Assembly: GCA_021811865.1 (NCBI GenBank)
Contig: JAKAQB010000007.1
Location: forward strand, 31,817-89,117
DNA length: 57,301 nt
Direction: 5' to 3'
Source of the DNA: Actinomycetes bacterium
GTDB lineage: Bacteria > Actinomycetota > Acidimicrobiia > Acidimicrobiales > Palsa-688
The first letter of the stretch is position 1. Every line of letters starts with the position of its first letter. Below the pieces are notes generated by a model. It was given only the letters and a program-made list of their open reading frames with translations. It was not told the DNA's origin and did no database searches. Below, piece after piece: positions 17,361-25,825 of the stretch. Both the position numbers and the translations under genes were made by a program.

Positions 17361-18338
17361 CTAGGCGAGCCGGTGCAGGCTGTCCGGGTAGGGCGGCTCG
17401 GCGACACCGGCGTCGGTGATGATGGCGGTGATCAGGCCGGCGGGTGTCACGTCGAAGGCCGGGTTGGCCACCGCCACCCCCTCGGGGACGACCCGCTGGC
17501 GGTTGACGACGGCGACCTCCTCGGCGGAGCGCTGCTCGACCGGTATGTCGGCGCCGGTCGGGCAGGCCAGGTCAACCGTCGAGCGAGGCGCTGCCACGTA
17601 GAACGGGATGCCGTGGTGGCGGGCGAGCACGGCGAGGCTGTAGGTGCCGATCTTGTTGGCCACGTCACCGTTGGCGGCAACCCGGTCGGCACCGACGACC
17701 ACGCAGTCGACCTCTCCCCGTGCCATCATTGACGCCGCCGCGCCGTCGACGAGGACCGTCGCCGGGATGCCGAGGCGCTGCAGCTCCCACGCGGTGAGGC
17801 GCGCGCCCTGCAGGACGGGTCGTGTCTCGTCCACCCAGACCGACGGCCTCTTGCCGCCCTCGTGGGCGGCGCGGATCACACCGATGGCCGTCCCGTACTC
17901 GGCGCAGGCCAGGGCACCGGCGTTGCAGTGCGTGAGCACCCTCGCCCGGTCCCCGACGAGGGCGGCGCCGTGGCGACCGATCGCCCGGTTGCACGCCGCG
18001 TCCTCCGCGGCGACGGCCAGCGCCTCGGCGAGCGGATCGGGCGAGGCCAGGGCCCGCTCGACGCCCAATCGCAGGTTGACCGCCGTCGGCCGGGTCGCCA
18101 CCAGACGCCGGGCGGCGTCCTGGCGGTCCTCGCCGCGGTGGGCGGCGAGGGCCACACCCATCGCCCCGGCCACCCCCAGGGCCGGGGCGCCCCGGATGGC
18201 GAGCGAGCGGATGGCGTCGCAGAGCTCCTCGACGGTGGCGATGTCGAGGTACTCGAGCGCCCCGGGGAGGCGGCGCTGGTCGATCATCCGGATCGCGCCG
18301 TCGCGCCACTCGATGGTGGGAGGGACGAAGAGCTCCAC
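17361..18338 (-). CDS. mtnA: S-methyl-5-thioribose-1-phosphate isomerase
   Basis: 325 aa; methionine salvage enzyme converting methylthioribose-1-phosphate to methylthioribulose-1-phosphate. Visible family motifs are SLAIRGAPALGVAGAMGVAL, VLTHCNAGALACAEYGTA with the catalytic Cys, VWVDETRPVLQGARLTAWEL, and DCVVVGADRVAANGDVANKI with the catalytic Asp. The start is GTG 18338, 12 bp after nfuA on the same strand. No other salvage gene is nearby. eIF2B-alpha-like and ribose-isomerase paralogs lack this Cys/Asp pair. Confidence 0.93.
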   Translation of the reverse strand: MELFVPPTIEWRDGAIRMIDQRRLPGALEYLDIATVEELCDAIRSLAIRGAPALGVAGAMGVALAAHRGEDRQDAARRLVATRPTAVNLRLGVERALASPDPLAEALAVAAEDAACNRAIGRHGAALVGDRARVLTHCNAGALACAEYGTAIGVIRAAHEGGKRPSVWVDETRPVLQGARLTAWELQRLGIPATVLVDGAAASMMARGEVDCVVVGADRVAANGDVANKIGTYSLAVLARHHGIPFYVAAPRSTVDLACPTGADIPVEQRSAEEVAVVNRQRVVPEGVAVANPAFDVTPAGLITAIITDAGVAEPPYPDSLHRLA

Positions 18339-18350
18339 GGCGGCAGTGGC

Positions 18351-18677
18351 TCACCAACCGGGGGTGTAACCGCCCCGGCCCATGGCGGCGCTGGTCTCCC
18401 AGTCGAGGCTCTCGTCGACGCCGCCCCGCACCTCGGTGATCCAGGGCAGGCGGTCCCTCAGGATGCGCTCGACGCCCGCTTGCAGGGTCGTGGCGCTGAT
18501 GGCGCACGAGCTGCACGCGCCCTGGAGCTCCACCTCGACGGTCCCGCCGTCGGGGTCGACGCCCTTCAACACCAGGTCGCCGCCGTCGGCTTGCACCGCC
18601 GGGCGGATCAAGTCGATGAGCTCGTAGAGGTCCTGCAGGCGTCCAGCCCGCTCCTGGTCGTTGATCGCGTCGGCCAC
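18351..18677 (-). CDS. NifU-like Fe-S scaffold/carrier
   Basis: 108 aa, a stand-alone NifU C-terminal domain. The cluster motif is LQGACSSCAISATTL (CX2C), preceded by LIRPAVQADGGDLVL, typical of the Nfu family that passes [4Fe-4S] clusters to apoproteins. The start is GTG 18677; a CAGAAT sequence ends 6 nt upstream. It is followed by mtnA, probably in one transcript, and is divergent from the DUF4333-like gene. Confidence 0.88.
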   Translation of the reverse strand: MADAINDQERAGRLQDLYELIDLIRPAVQADGGDLVLKGVDPDGGTVEVELQGACSSCAISATTLQAGVERILRDRLPWITEVRGGVDESLDWETSAAMGRGGYTPGW

Positions 18678-18720
18678 GCAGCCATTCTGCCAGCTGGCGC
18701 CCCGCGAGCGGCGACCGCCG

Positions 18721-18726
18721 TAGGCT
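18721..18726 (+). promoter_or_regulatory. -10 box of the DUF4333-like gene
   Basis: TAGGCT ends exactly 6 nt before GTG 18733, the spacing expected for a leaderless mRNA. Confidence 0.5.
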
Positions 18727-18732
18727 GGCCGG

Positions 18733-19071
18733 GTGAGCACCGCCGAGCTGGCGCCGCGCGGGCGCGGCTGCTACCTGCCCGGGGTCATCGCCCTGGTGGT
18801 GCTGGTGGGGACCTCGGTGGTCTTCGCCCTCACCGCGCTGCGCAGCTACGACCCTCGCGTCCTGCACGGCCCCGAGGTCGCCCAGTCGCTGTCGGAGGAC
18901 CTGCAGGTCGGCGCCCTCCCGCCCACGGTGCGCTGCCCGCCGGCCGAGCCCCGCCGGCCCGGTGTCGTGTTCGACTGCACCCTCCTGCGCCACGGGCGCG
19001 CCACCCGGACGATCGAGGTGACCGAGACGACGCCGCTCCGCTTCCGCTACCGGCTCCTGCCGGTCGGCTGA
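18733..19071 (+). CDS. DUF4333-like membrane-anchored protein
   Basis: 112 aa. One transmembrane segment (LPGVIALVVLVGTSVVFALT) is followed by an extracytoplasmic domain with two cysteines (VRCPPAEPRR and VVFDCTLLRHG), the spacing seen in actinobacterial DUF4333 proteins, which form a disulfide. The function is not known. The 3' end overlaps the convergent merR gene by 25 bp. Assignment to DUF4333 is by pattern only. Confidence 0.65.
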   Translation: MSTAELAPRGRGCYLPGVIALVVLVGTSVVFALTALRSYDPRVLHGPEVAQSLSEDLQVGALPPTVRCPPAEPRRPGVVFDCTLLRHGRATRTIEVTETTPLRFRYRLLPVG

Positions 19072-19511
19072 GCGGCGGCCCCCTCGCCCTCGTCGAGCAT
19101 CTGCTGCAGGCGCGCCCGGCGGGCGTCGAGGTCGTCGAGGAAGGTCTGCAGCGCGGCGATCTTGGCGACGACGGACTCCCGCAGGCGCGAGCGGGCGTCG
19201 AGCAGGGCGACGATCACCTCCCGGCGCCTCACGGGGTCGGTGCCCTCGGCGTGGTACTCGGCCCGCAGGGCCTCGATGCGGTCCTCGATCTCGAAGACAC
19301 CGCGGATCTCCTCCAGGTTGAAGCCCAGCAACTCCTGCAGCTCGCGCAGGCGGCCGACCCGGGCGATGTCGGCGTCGGAGTAGCGGCGCAGGCCCCCCGG
19401 CGTGGAAGCCGTGGGCGTGATGAGCCCGAGCTGCTGGTAGTAGCGCAGGGCACGCTCCGACACGCCGGCGCGCGCAGCGGCCTCGCCGATGCCGAGCAGC
19501 CCTTCGCCCAC
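19047..19511 (-). CDS. MerR-family regulator of the adjacent transporter
   Basis: 154 aa. The N-terminal winged helix reads LGIGEAAARAGVSERALRYY with QQLGLITPTAS and the wing GGLRRYSDADIAR; a coiled-coil dimerisation helix follows (residues about 75-135). There is no conserved C-terminal metal site, so the effector is probably an organic compound or acts through the helix alone. It starts 2 bp after the DHA2-type transporter stop, as the second gene of that operon, and is the likely ligand of the operator at 21344-21359. Confidence 0.88.
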   Translation of the reverse strand: MGEGLLGIGEAAARAGVSERALRYYQQLGLITPTASTPGGLRRYSDADIARVGRLRELQELLGFNLEEIRGVFEIEDRIEALRAEYHAEGTDPVRRREVIVALLDARSRLRESVVAKIAALQTFLDDLDARRARLQQMLDEGEGAAAQPTGRSR

Positions 19512-19513
19512 CG

Positions 19514-21322
19514 TCAGTCCTCCCGCCGAAGCGTCGCCAGCTCATCGAGCACGTCTGAGGCCCCGATCCCGGTGGCCGCGGCGGCGGCCGCCCCGGCGAT
19601 GCCCTCGCCGACCTCGGTGCCCAAGGACTCGGGCGCGGGGTGGACGTACCGGCCGCCCCGCAGCACCGACGCCACCGCCGCCACCAACGACGCCCCGGCG
19701 GCGAAGTCGAAGGCGAGGTGCAGCCCGTGGCCGAAGGCGGAGGAGATGAGGCGCGGGAAGAACGACCGGCCGAGCAGGTAGCTGGCGTGGCTCGGCGTGA
19801 GGTGCATCGTCTGCACGAGCGTCGCCTTGGAGCCGAGCAGCTGGGCGATGGGGTTGAATCCGAGGAAGGCCGAGAAGAGGCTCCCGATGGGGGGCAGGGC
19901 CGCCACCTTGTGGGCCGCAGCCGGCGGGACGCCCTCGGCGACCAGCCCGTGGTACAGCGAGCCCGGCAGGCGGGCGGCCAGCCCGATGGTGATCACGGTG
20001 AAGAACGCCCCGATCGACAGCACCGACGCCGAGTTCTGGAACGTGGCCAGCATGCCCGCGCCGGCGCCGCGCTGGTCGGGGGGAAGGCTGTTCATGACGG
20101 CGGACTGGTTGGGCGAGAAGAACATGCCCGAGCCGACGGCGAACAGGAAGATCATCACGGCGAACCACACGTAGCTGAAGTTCATGGGCAGCAGGTCGAG
20201 CAGGAGGAACGACGCCGTGGCGATGAGCAGGCCGGCGGTGGCGAACGGCCGAGCGCCGAAGCGGTCCGACAGGATGCCGGAGAGCGGCCCGGTGAGGAGG
20301 AAGCCCAAGGTGAGCGGCAGCATGTAGATCCCCGCCCACAGGGGCGTGGTGGCGAAGCTGTAGCCGTGCCGGGGGAGCCAGACACCCTGGAGCCAGATGA
20401 TCAGCATGAACTGCAAGCCGCCCCGCCCGACGGCACCGAGGAGGGCGGCGACGTTGCCGGCGGTAAAGGCGCGGATCCGGAACAGCGGCAGGCGGAACAT
20501 CGGGTCGGGCACGCGCAGCTCGATCCAGACGAACAGGACGAGCACCGCCAGGCCACCGAAGATCGTCCCGAGGACGAAGGGGTTGGTCCAGCCCATGGTG
20601 CTGCCGCCGTAGGGCTCGATGCCGTAGACGATCCCCGTGAGCAGCGAGACGAGGCCGGCGGCGAAGGTGAGGTTGCCGGCCCAGTCGATCCGGGCCCGGG
20701 AGCGGATCCCGTTGTCGCGGAGCATGACATAGGCCCACACGGTGCCGAACAGGCCGAAGGGCACGGACACCAAGAAGACCAGGCGCCAGGCGATGGGGGC
20801 GAGGAGCCCGCCGAGCACCAGGCCGATGAACGAGCCGCCGACAGCGGCGACCCCGTTGATGCCGAGGGCCTTGCCCCGCTCGTCGGCGGGAAAGGCGTCG
20901 GTGAGGATCGCGCTGGAGTTGGCGAACAGCAGAGCGCCACCGACGCCCTGCAGGAGCCGCATGACGATGATCCACAGCGCCCCGGCGTGCCCGTCGAGGA
21001 ACGTGACCGACAGCAGGACGGAGAACAGCGTGAAGACGGCGAACCCGAGGTTGTACATGCGGACCCGGCCGTACATGTCGCCGATGCGCCCCAAGCTCAC
21101 GACGAGCACAGCTGTGACGAGCATGAAGCCCATGAGCACCCAGAGGAAGTAGGAGCCGTTGCCCGGCGCCAGGGGGTTGAGGCGGATGCCCCGGAAGATG
21201 TCCGGGAGGGAGATCAGCAGGATCGACTGGTTGATCATCACCATCAACACGCCCAGGGTCGTGTTGGACAGCGCGATCCACTTGTAGTGCCTGCTCCGGG
21301 TGTCGCCGACCGTTCCACTCAC
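19514..21322 (-). CDS. DHA2-type (14-helix) MFS drug/proton antiporter
   Basis: 602 aa with about 14 hydrophobic helices. MFS motif A appears as LGRIGDMYGRVRMYNLG and motif C-like glycines as GLVLGGLLAPIAWRLVF. Members export drugs and other toxic compounds. GTG 21322 is chosen because TAGCCT (21330-21335 on the plus coordinate) ends 7 nt upstream; GTG 21343 would lie upstream of that transcript start. It is followed by its merR-type regulator with a 2-bp gap. Confidence 0.88.
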   Translation of the reverse strand: MSGTVGDTRSRHYKWIALSNTTLGVLMVMINQSILLISLPDIFRGIRLNPLAPGNGSYFLWVLMGFMLVTAVLVVSLGRIGDMYGRVRMYNLGFAVFTLFSVLLSVTFLDGHAGALWIIVMRLLQGVGGALLFANSSAILTDAFPADERGKALGINGVAAVGGSFIGLVLGGLLAPIAWRLVFLVSVPFGLFGTVWAYVMLRDNGIRSRARIDWAGNLTFAAGLVSLLTGIVYGIEPYGGSTMGWTNPFVLGTIFGGLAVLVLFVWIELRVPDPMFRLPLFRIRAFTAGNVAALLGAVGRGGLQFMLIIWLQGVWLPRHGYSFATTPLWAGIYMLPLTLGFLLTGPLSGILSDRFGARPFATAGLLIATASFLLLDLLPMNFSYVWFAVMIFLFAVGSGMFFSPNQSAVMNSLPPDQRGAGAGMLATFQNSASVLSIGAFFTVITIGLAARLPGSLYHGLVAEGVPPAAAHKVAALPPIGSLFSAFLGFNPIAQLLGSKATLVQTMHLTPSHASYLLGRSFFPRLISSAFGHGLHLAFDFAAGASLVAAVASVLRGGRYVHPAPESLGTEVGEGIAGAAAAAATGIGASDVLDELATLRRED

Positions 21323-21329
21323 CAGCAGG

Positions 21330-21359
21330 AGGCTACCTGACACCTGACGTAAACGTCAG
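21330..21359 (-). promoter_or_regulatory. MerR-type promoter and palindromic operator
   Basis: On the minus strand CTGACG (-35-like, 21354-21359) is 18 bp from TAGCCT (-10, 21330-21335). The perfect palindrome CTGACGTttACGTCAG (21344-21359) covers the -35 and lies in the spacer. An ACGT-2 nt-ACGT core in an over-long spacer is the arrangement at which MerR proteins act, so the regulator encoded downstream probably controls its own operon here. Confidence 0.65.
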
Positions 21360-21362
21360 ATA

Positions 21363-22052
21363 TCAGCGGGTACGGACGATGACCGTGTTGACGAGCTTGT
21401 CGTGCAGGGTCTGGTTGCGGCCGTCCCACAGCGGCCACAGGACGTCGACCAGGCCGGGGATGAGCAGCAGCCACCAGGCGACGATGAACAGGACCGTACG
21501 CCCGGCCGCCCGGCCGAAGCCGACAGCCTGGCCGCTGCCGGCGTCGGCGATGCGGGTCCCGACCGCCATCATGCCGAGCGTCTGGCCCCGCGCCGAGAGC
21601 ATGGCGGCGACGTAGAGCACCTCGACCACCAGTTCCAGGCCGTACCTCCCGAAGAACCGCCCGTTGAAGGCGGTGGAGGTGAGGCCGAACCCGATGACGC
21701 CGGTGATGATGCCGGTGACCACTCCGACGAGGAGGCCGTCGATGATCGTGGCGCCGACCCGGTACCACCAGCCGGCGTAGGAGCCGCTGCCTCCCGTCAT
21801 CGAGGCGGGCGGCCCCTGCCAGGCGTAGCCGCCGGAGGGGGGATAGGCACCCGGCGGGGGATAGCCACCCGGGGGCGGGTAGGAGCCGGCGGGCGGGGGA
21901 TAGCCACCCGGGGGCGGGTAGGAGCCGGCGGGCGGGGGATGGGCACCGGGCGGCGCCGACTGCGTCGCCTGGGACGGGAGTTGGGCGCCGCAGTTGCTGC
22001 ACTGCACCGCCCAGTCCGGCTGTTCGCTGCCACAGGTGGGACACGCCATCAT
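21363..22052 (-). CDS. RDD-family membrane protein with zinc ribbon and Pro-rich linker
   Basis: 229 aa. The N-terminal zinc ribbon is MMACPTCGSEQPDWAVQCSN with CX2C pairs. A Pro-Gly-Tyr-rich linker follows (repeats of YPPPGGYPPPAGS encoded by a tandem repeat near 21840-21940). The C-terminal RDD domain has three to four helices, with Arg in WWYRVGATIIDGLL and Asp in WDGRNQTLHDKLVN. RDD proteins are poorly understood; some exchange ions. GGGAG lies about 6 nt before ATG 22052. Confidence 0.85.
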   Translation of the reverse strand: MMACPTCGSEQPDWAVQCSNCGAQLPSQATQSAPPGAHPPPAGSYPPPGGYPPPAGSYPPPGGYPPPGAYPPSGGYAWQGPPASMTGGSGSYAGWWYRVGATIIDGLLVGVVTGIITGVIGFGLTSTAFNGRFFGRYGLELVVEVLYVAAMLSARGQTLGMMAVGTRIADAGSGQAVGFGRAAGRTVLFIVAWWLLLIPGLVDVLWPLWDGRNQTLHDKLVNTVIVRTR

Positions 22053-22161
22053 GGGATCTCCCGGGAGGGCGTGCCGACCCTCGGCTGCCCCCAGGCCATT
22101 GGATAGCCGATCCAGGCACGCGGCACAACGACTTGCACCCGGCCGACGCCCACGAGGGTCA

Positions 22162-22167
22162 TATGCT
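22162..22167 (+). promoter_or_regulatory. -10 box of the phosphatidyltransferase gene
   Basis: TATGCT ends 6 nt before ATG 22174, a leaderless arrangement. Confidence 0.5.
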
Positions 22168-22173
22168 CAGCTC

Positions 22174-22779
22174 ATGCCGGCCGCCGGCCCGGCGCAGCGT
22201 CGGGTCCTGACGATCCCCAACGCGTTCAGTGCCGCCCGTCTCGCCTGCATCCCCGTGTTCGTGGTCGTGCTACTGCAGCCCGGTCACCGCGACTGGTTCG
22301 CCGCCGCCATCCTGCTCGGCACCCTCGGGGCGACCGACTGGGTCGACGGGTTCCTCGCCCGCCGCCTCGGGCAGGTGTCCACCGTCGGCAAGGTCCTCGA
22401 CCCGCTGGCTGACCGCCTGCTGCTGGCCACCGCCGGGATCTCGACGGTGGTGGTCGGGGCGGTGCCCGTCGCCGTCGCAGTGCTCGCCCTCTCCCGCGAG
22501 GCGGTGGTAGCGGCCGGCTTCCTCGTCGTCGCCGCAGCAGGGGGTCGGCGGATGGAGGTGCGGATGGTGGGCAAGGCGGGGGCGTTCGGATTGATGTGCG
22601 CCCTGCCCCTGTTCGTTGCCGGCCACTCGTCGGTCGGATGGCATGCGGCGGCTGAAGCGCTGGCATGGGTCTGTGCCGGGCCCGGCCTCGTCCTCGCGTG
22701 GTGGTCGGTGTTCGTCTACGCCCCGGCGGCACGCCGGGCGATCGCCGATGGCCGCCTCGAGCACGGCCGGGCGGCATGA
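22174..22779 (+). CDS. CDP-alcohol phosphatidyltransferase (PgsA-like)
   Basis: 201 aa membrane enzyme. The family signature DG(X)2AR(X)8G(X)3D(X)3D is complete: DWVDGFLARRLGQVSTVGKV followed by LDPLADR. Such enzymes join CDP-diacylglycerol to glycerol-3-phosphate, inositol phosphate or another alcohol; the acceptor cannot be read from sequence. In Mycobacterium a pgsA paralog also lies upstream of gcvH-garA. The stop overlaps the next start (ATGA), so the genes are co-translated. Confidence 0.88.
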   Translation: MPAAGPAQRRVLTIPNAFSAARLACIPVFVVVLLQPGHRDWFAAAILLGTLGATDWVDGFLARRLGQVSTVGKVLDPLADRLLLATAGISTVVVGAVPVAVAVLALSREAVVAAGFLVVAAAGGRRMEVRMVGKAGAFGLMCALPLFVAGHSSVGWHAAAEALAWVCAGPGLVLAWWSVFVYAPAARRAIADGRLEHGRAA

Positions 22780-25310
22780 AGGCCGTCATCATGGCCGGCG
22801 GGGAGGGCACGCGGCTGCGGCCGCTCACCTCGACGCTGCCCAAGCCGATGCTCCCGCTCGGCAACCGGCCCCTGCTCGAGCACGTGATATCCCTGCTGCG
22901 CCGGCACGGTTTCGCCGACCAGGTGATCACCGTCGGCGCCCGGGCGGAGGCGATCCGTGCCCACTTCGGCGACGGCGCCGAGCTGGGTGTACGCCTCTCC
23001 TACGCAGCGGAGGACGTCCCCCTCGGCACGGCCGGGTCCGTTCGCCACGCCATGGAAGGTGCCCGGGAGCCGTTCGTGGTGCTGTCGGGGGACGTGCTCA
23101 CCGACGTAGACCTCGGCGCGCTGGTCGCGTTCCACCACGCCCAGCGCGCCGAGGTGACCGTGGCCGTGCAGGTCCGCGACGACCCCCAGGACTTCGGGGT
23201 GGTCGTCACCGGGACCGACGGCCGGGTCGAGCGGTTCATCGAGAAGCCGGCGCGTGGCCGGGTGTTCAGTGACACGGTCAACACGGGGATCTACGTGCTC
23301 GACCCCTCCGCCTTCGACGCCGTGCCCCCAGATCGAGCCGTGGACTTTGCGGGGGAGGTCTTTCCCCGACTCCTCGAGCAGGGACGGCGTGTGTGTGCAT
23401 GCGTCGTGGACGGCTACTGGGAGGATGTCGGCACCCTGCACGCCTACCTGCGCGCCCACGAGGACCTGCTCGACGGCCGGGTCCGGAGCACCATCGACGG
23501 CTTCGAGATAGCCGCAGGCATCTGGCTCGGAGAGGGAGCCGAGCTCCACCCGGCAGCGAGGGTGGCGGCGCCAGCCGTCATCGGCGCCCTCTCCCACGTC
23601 GAGCCCGGAGCGGAGATCGGGCCGTATGGCGTGCTCGGAGCCGACGTCCGCGTCTCGGCTGAGACCTGCGTCGAGCGCAGCGTGGTGCACGACCACGCCT
23701 ACCTCGGGCCCGGCACCCACCTGCGAGGAAGCGTGGTCGGCCGTGCCGCCCGCATCCGGCGGGGTGCCCGCCTGGAGGAGGGAAGCGTCGTGGCCGACGA
23801 CGCCGTCATCGGCGAGGACGCCGTCATCCAACCCGGCGTCGCCGTGTACCCCGCCAAGACGGTCGACCCTGGGGCATCGGTCGACACCTCCATCATCTGG
23901 GAGTCGCACCGCTCCCGCACCGTGCTCGGAACGACGGGTGTTACCGGCCTGGCCAATGTGGACGTCACCCCCGAGCTCGCCGTGCGGCTGGCAATGGCCT
24001 TCGCCACCACCATCCACCGGGGCGGGCAGGTGATGGTCTCGCGCGACACCAGCCGCGTCGGGCGCGTCCTCAAGCGGGCCGTCAGCGCCGGTCTCAACGC
24101 CGCCGGCGTCGACGTCGTCGACCTGGACGTCACCACCCTCCCCGTGACGCGCTTCGCCGTGCGGGCCCTCGGCGGCGACGGCGGCATCAGCGTGCGCCTG
24201 GTGCGGGGCGACGCCCAGGCCGTGAGCCTGCGCCTGCTCGACGAGCGGGGCATCGACCTGTCGGCCACCGCCCGCAAGCCGCTCGAGCGGATCCTCGCCC
24301 GCCAGGACGTGCGCCGCAGCCTCGCCGGTGAGATCGGCGACATCGTCGTTCCGGAACGCCTCGCCGAGTCCTACACCGCCGCCCTCACCGCCCCGCCGCC
24401 CGCCGGCCTGGTGGACCTGCAGCAGGTCCGGGCGCGGCGGGTGAAAGTGGTCCTCGACTACGCCTACGGAGCCGCCAGCTTCGTCATGCCCAACGTGCTG
24501 GCCAAGCTGGGGGCGGACGTCCTGTCGCTCAACCCTTACGCTTCGACGCGCCAGGCTCTCGGTTTCGACCGCGCCGAGCACGCCGCCGAGGTCGCCCGCC
24601 TCGTCGTTGCCTCCGGGGCCGAGCTCGGTGCCGTCATCGACTCCGACGGCGAACGGCTCACGGTCGTCGACGACGCCGGGCACCGCCTCGACGATGCGGA
24701 GGCCCTCGTCGCCCTCCTGCAGCTCCACCTCCCGGTCGCCGGCGTGGGATCCCCCGTCGTGCTCCCCGTGTCGGCGCCGCGAGCGGCCGAGTCCGTGGTC
24801 GCGGCGCACGGCGGCCGGCTTGTCTGGACGGGGCTGTCCGAGGCGGACGTGCTCGGCGCCGCCACCGAGTCGGGGGCCGTGCTCGCCGCCGGCGTCCAAG
24901 GTGGCTACGCCTTCCCCGGCTTCCTGCCGGCGTTCGACGCCATCGCCGCGCTCGTCGTGCTCGTAGCCCTGCTCGCCGCCCGAGCTGAGCGCCTCTCGGA
25001 CCTGCGCCGCACGACGCCGGTCGGTGCCGTCGCCCACGAGGCGGTGCCCACGCCCTTCGAGCGGACCGGCACCGTCATGCGGGCGCTGCTCGAGTCCTGC
25101 CGGGACCGTGACGTGCAGCTGGTCGAGGGCATCAAGGCGCGCTTCGTGGACGGTTGGGTGCTCGTCGCCCCCGACCCGGACCAGCCGGTGACCCACGTGT
25201 GGGCCGAGGCAGACGATGCCGCCGCCGTGGCGGCTCGAGTCGCCGAGTACGCCGGGATCGTACGGCGCGTGGCCGGCTCGGCACCGGTCGCCGGCAGGGT
25301 CGGGCGGTAG
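22776..25310 (+). CDS. Sugar-nucleotide pyrophosphorylase / phosphomannomutase-like fusion
   Basis: 844 aa. Residues 1-235 are a nucleotidyltransferase with MKAVIMAGGEGTRLRPLTST and the sugar-binding region YWEDVGTLHAYL. About 260-380 is a left-handed beta-helix built of hexapeptides. About 390-830 has the phosphohexomutase fold. The mutase part keeps VMVSRDTSRVGRVLKRAV but lacks the TASHNP phosphoserine loop; the equivalent place reads GGDGGISVRLVRGDAQ. It is probably a GDP-mannose-type pyrophosphorylase with an inactive or regulatory mutase domain. ATG 22776 overlaps the upstream stop. Confidence 0.85.
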   Translation: MKAVIMAGGEGTRLRPLTSTLPKPMLPLGNRPLLEHVISLLRRHGFADQVITVGARAEAIRAHFGDGAELGVRLSYAAEDVPLGTAGSVRHAMEGAREPFVVLSGDVLTDVDLGALVAFHHAQRAEVTVAVQVRDDPQDFGVVVTGTDGRVERFIEKPARGRVFSDTVNTGIYVLDPSAFDAVPPDRAVDFAGEVFPRLLEQGRRVCACVVDGYWEDVGTLHAYLRAHEDLLDGRVRSTIDGFEIAAGIWLGEGAELHPAARVAAPAVIGALSHVEPGAEIGPYGVLGADVRVSAETCVERSVVHDHAYLGPGTHLRGSVVGRAARIRRGARLEEGSVVADDAVIGEDAVIQPGVAVYPAKTVDPGASVDTSIIWESHRSRTVLGTTGVTGLANVDVTPELAVRLAMAFATTIHRGGQVMVSRDTSRVGRVLKRAVSAGLNAAGVDVVDLDVTTLPVTRFAVRALGGDGGISVRLVRGDAQAVSLRLLDERGIDLSATARKPLERILARQDVRRSLAGEIGDIVVPERLAESYTAALTAPPPAGLVDLQQVRARRVKVVLDYAYGAASFVMPNVLAKLGADVLSLNPYASTRQALGFDRAEHAAEVARLVVASGAELGAVIDSDGERLTVVDDAGHRLDDAEALVALLQLHLPVAGVGSPVVLPVSAPRAAESVVAAHGGRLVWTGLSEADVLGAATESGAVLAAGVQGGYAFPGFLPAFDAIAALVVLVALLAARAERLSDLRRTTPVGAVAHEAVPTPFERTGTVMRALLESCRDRDVQLVEGIKARFVDGWVLVAPDPDQPVTHVWAEADDAAAVAARVAEYAGIVRRVAGSAPVAGRVGR

Positions 25311-25415
25311 GTCCTCTGGCAGCACCAGGCGGGGGGCCAGGCGGTCATGCCGGGCGGCAGGCTCCAGCGATTCCCTCGGCAGGTGCCGGGCCGTCCTGGC
25401 GGGAGGGGATTCCGG

Positions 25416-25421
25416 TATCTT
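25416..25421 (+). promoter_or_regulatory. -10 box of gcvH
   Basis: TATCTT ends 7 nt before ATG 25429. The 118 bp upstream hold no glycine-riboswitch-like structure that I can recognise. Confidence 0.45.
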
Positions 25422-25428
25422 CGACCGC

Positions 25429-25809
25429 ATGAACGTGCCCGATGACCTCCGGTACACCTCCGACCACGAGTGGGTGCGCCAGGAGGGGGGCAGCTTGCGC
25501 ATCGGCATCACCGACTACGCCCAAGACGCCTTGGGCGACGTGGTGTTCGTGCAGCTACCCGAGCCGGGCACCCGCTTCGACGCCGGTCAGTCCTTCAGCG
25601 AGGTGGAGTCGACCAAGTCCGTGTCCGACATCTACGCGCCCGCCGCGGGAAGGGTCGTCGCGGTCAACGGCGAGCTCGTCGACGCGCCAGAGCTCCTCAA
25701 CCAGGATCCCTACGGCGAGGGCTGGCTCTGTGTGATCGAGCCCGACGACGGTGCCGCCTTCGGCGGCCTGCTCGACGCCGCCGGCTACCGGGCCCTGATC
25801 GAGGACTGA
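25429..25809 (+). CDS. gcvH: Glycine cleavage system H protein
   Basis: 126 aa lipoyl carrier protein. The lipoylated lysine is K63 in FSEVESTKSVSDIYAP, and the family opening YTSDHEWVRQEGGSLRIGIT is present. It shuttles the aminomethyl group between the P, T and L proteins of glycine cleavage. None of gcvP, gcvT or lipoate genes is in the window. The same gcvH-garA-ftsR order occurs in Mycobacterium (Rv1826 onward), where H protein is separate from the other gcv genes. Confidence 0.95.
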   Translation: MNVPDDLRYTSDHEWVRQEGGSLRIGITDYAQDALGDVVFVQLPEPGTRFDAGQSFSEVESTKSVSDIYAPAAGRVVAVNGELVDAPELLNQDPYGEGWLCVIEPDDGAAFGGLLDAAGYRALIED

Positions 25810-25825
25810 CCGGGTCGCCGGCGGG

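Noticed and set aside
19640..21340. Long plus-strand frame opposite the DHA2 transporter
   Set aside because: Composition is Glu/Arg/Gly/His-rich shadow; the minus strand encodes a 14-helix transporter with MFS motifs.
25311..25428. Glycine riboswitch ahead of gcvH
   Set aside because: The 118 bp show no tandem aptamer pattern, and the -10 box places the transcript start at the gcvH start codon.
22716..25511. Very long antisense frame of over 900 codons
   Set aside because: It is the high-GC shadow of the pyrophosphorylase gene, whose own frame has clear domains throughout.
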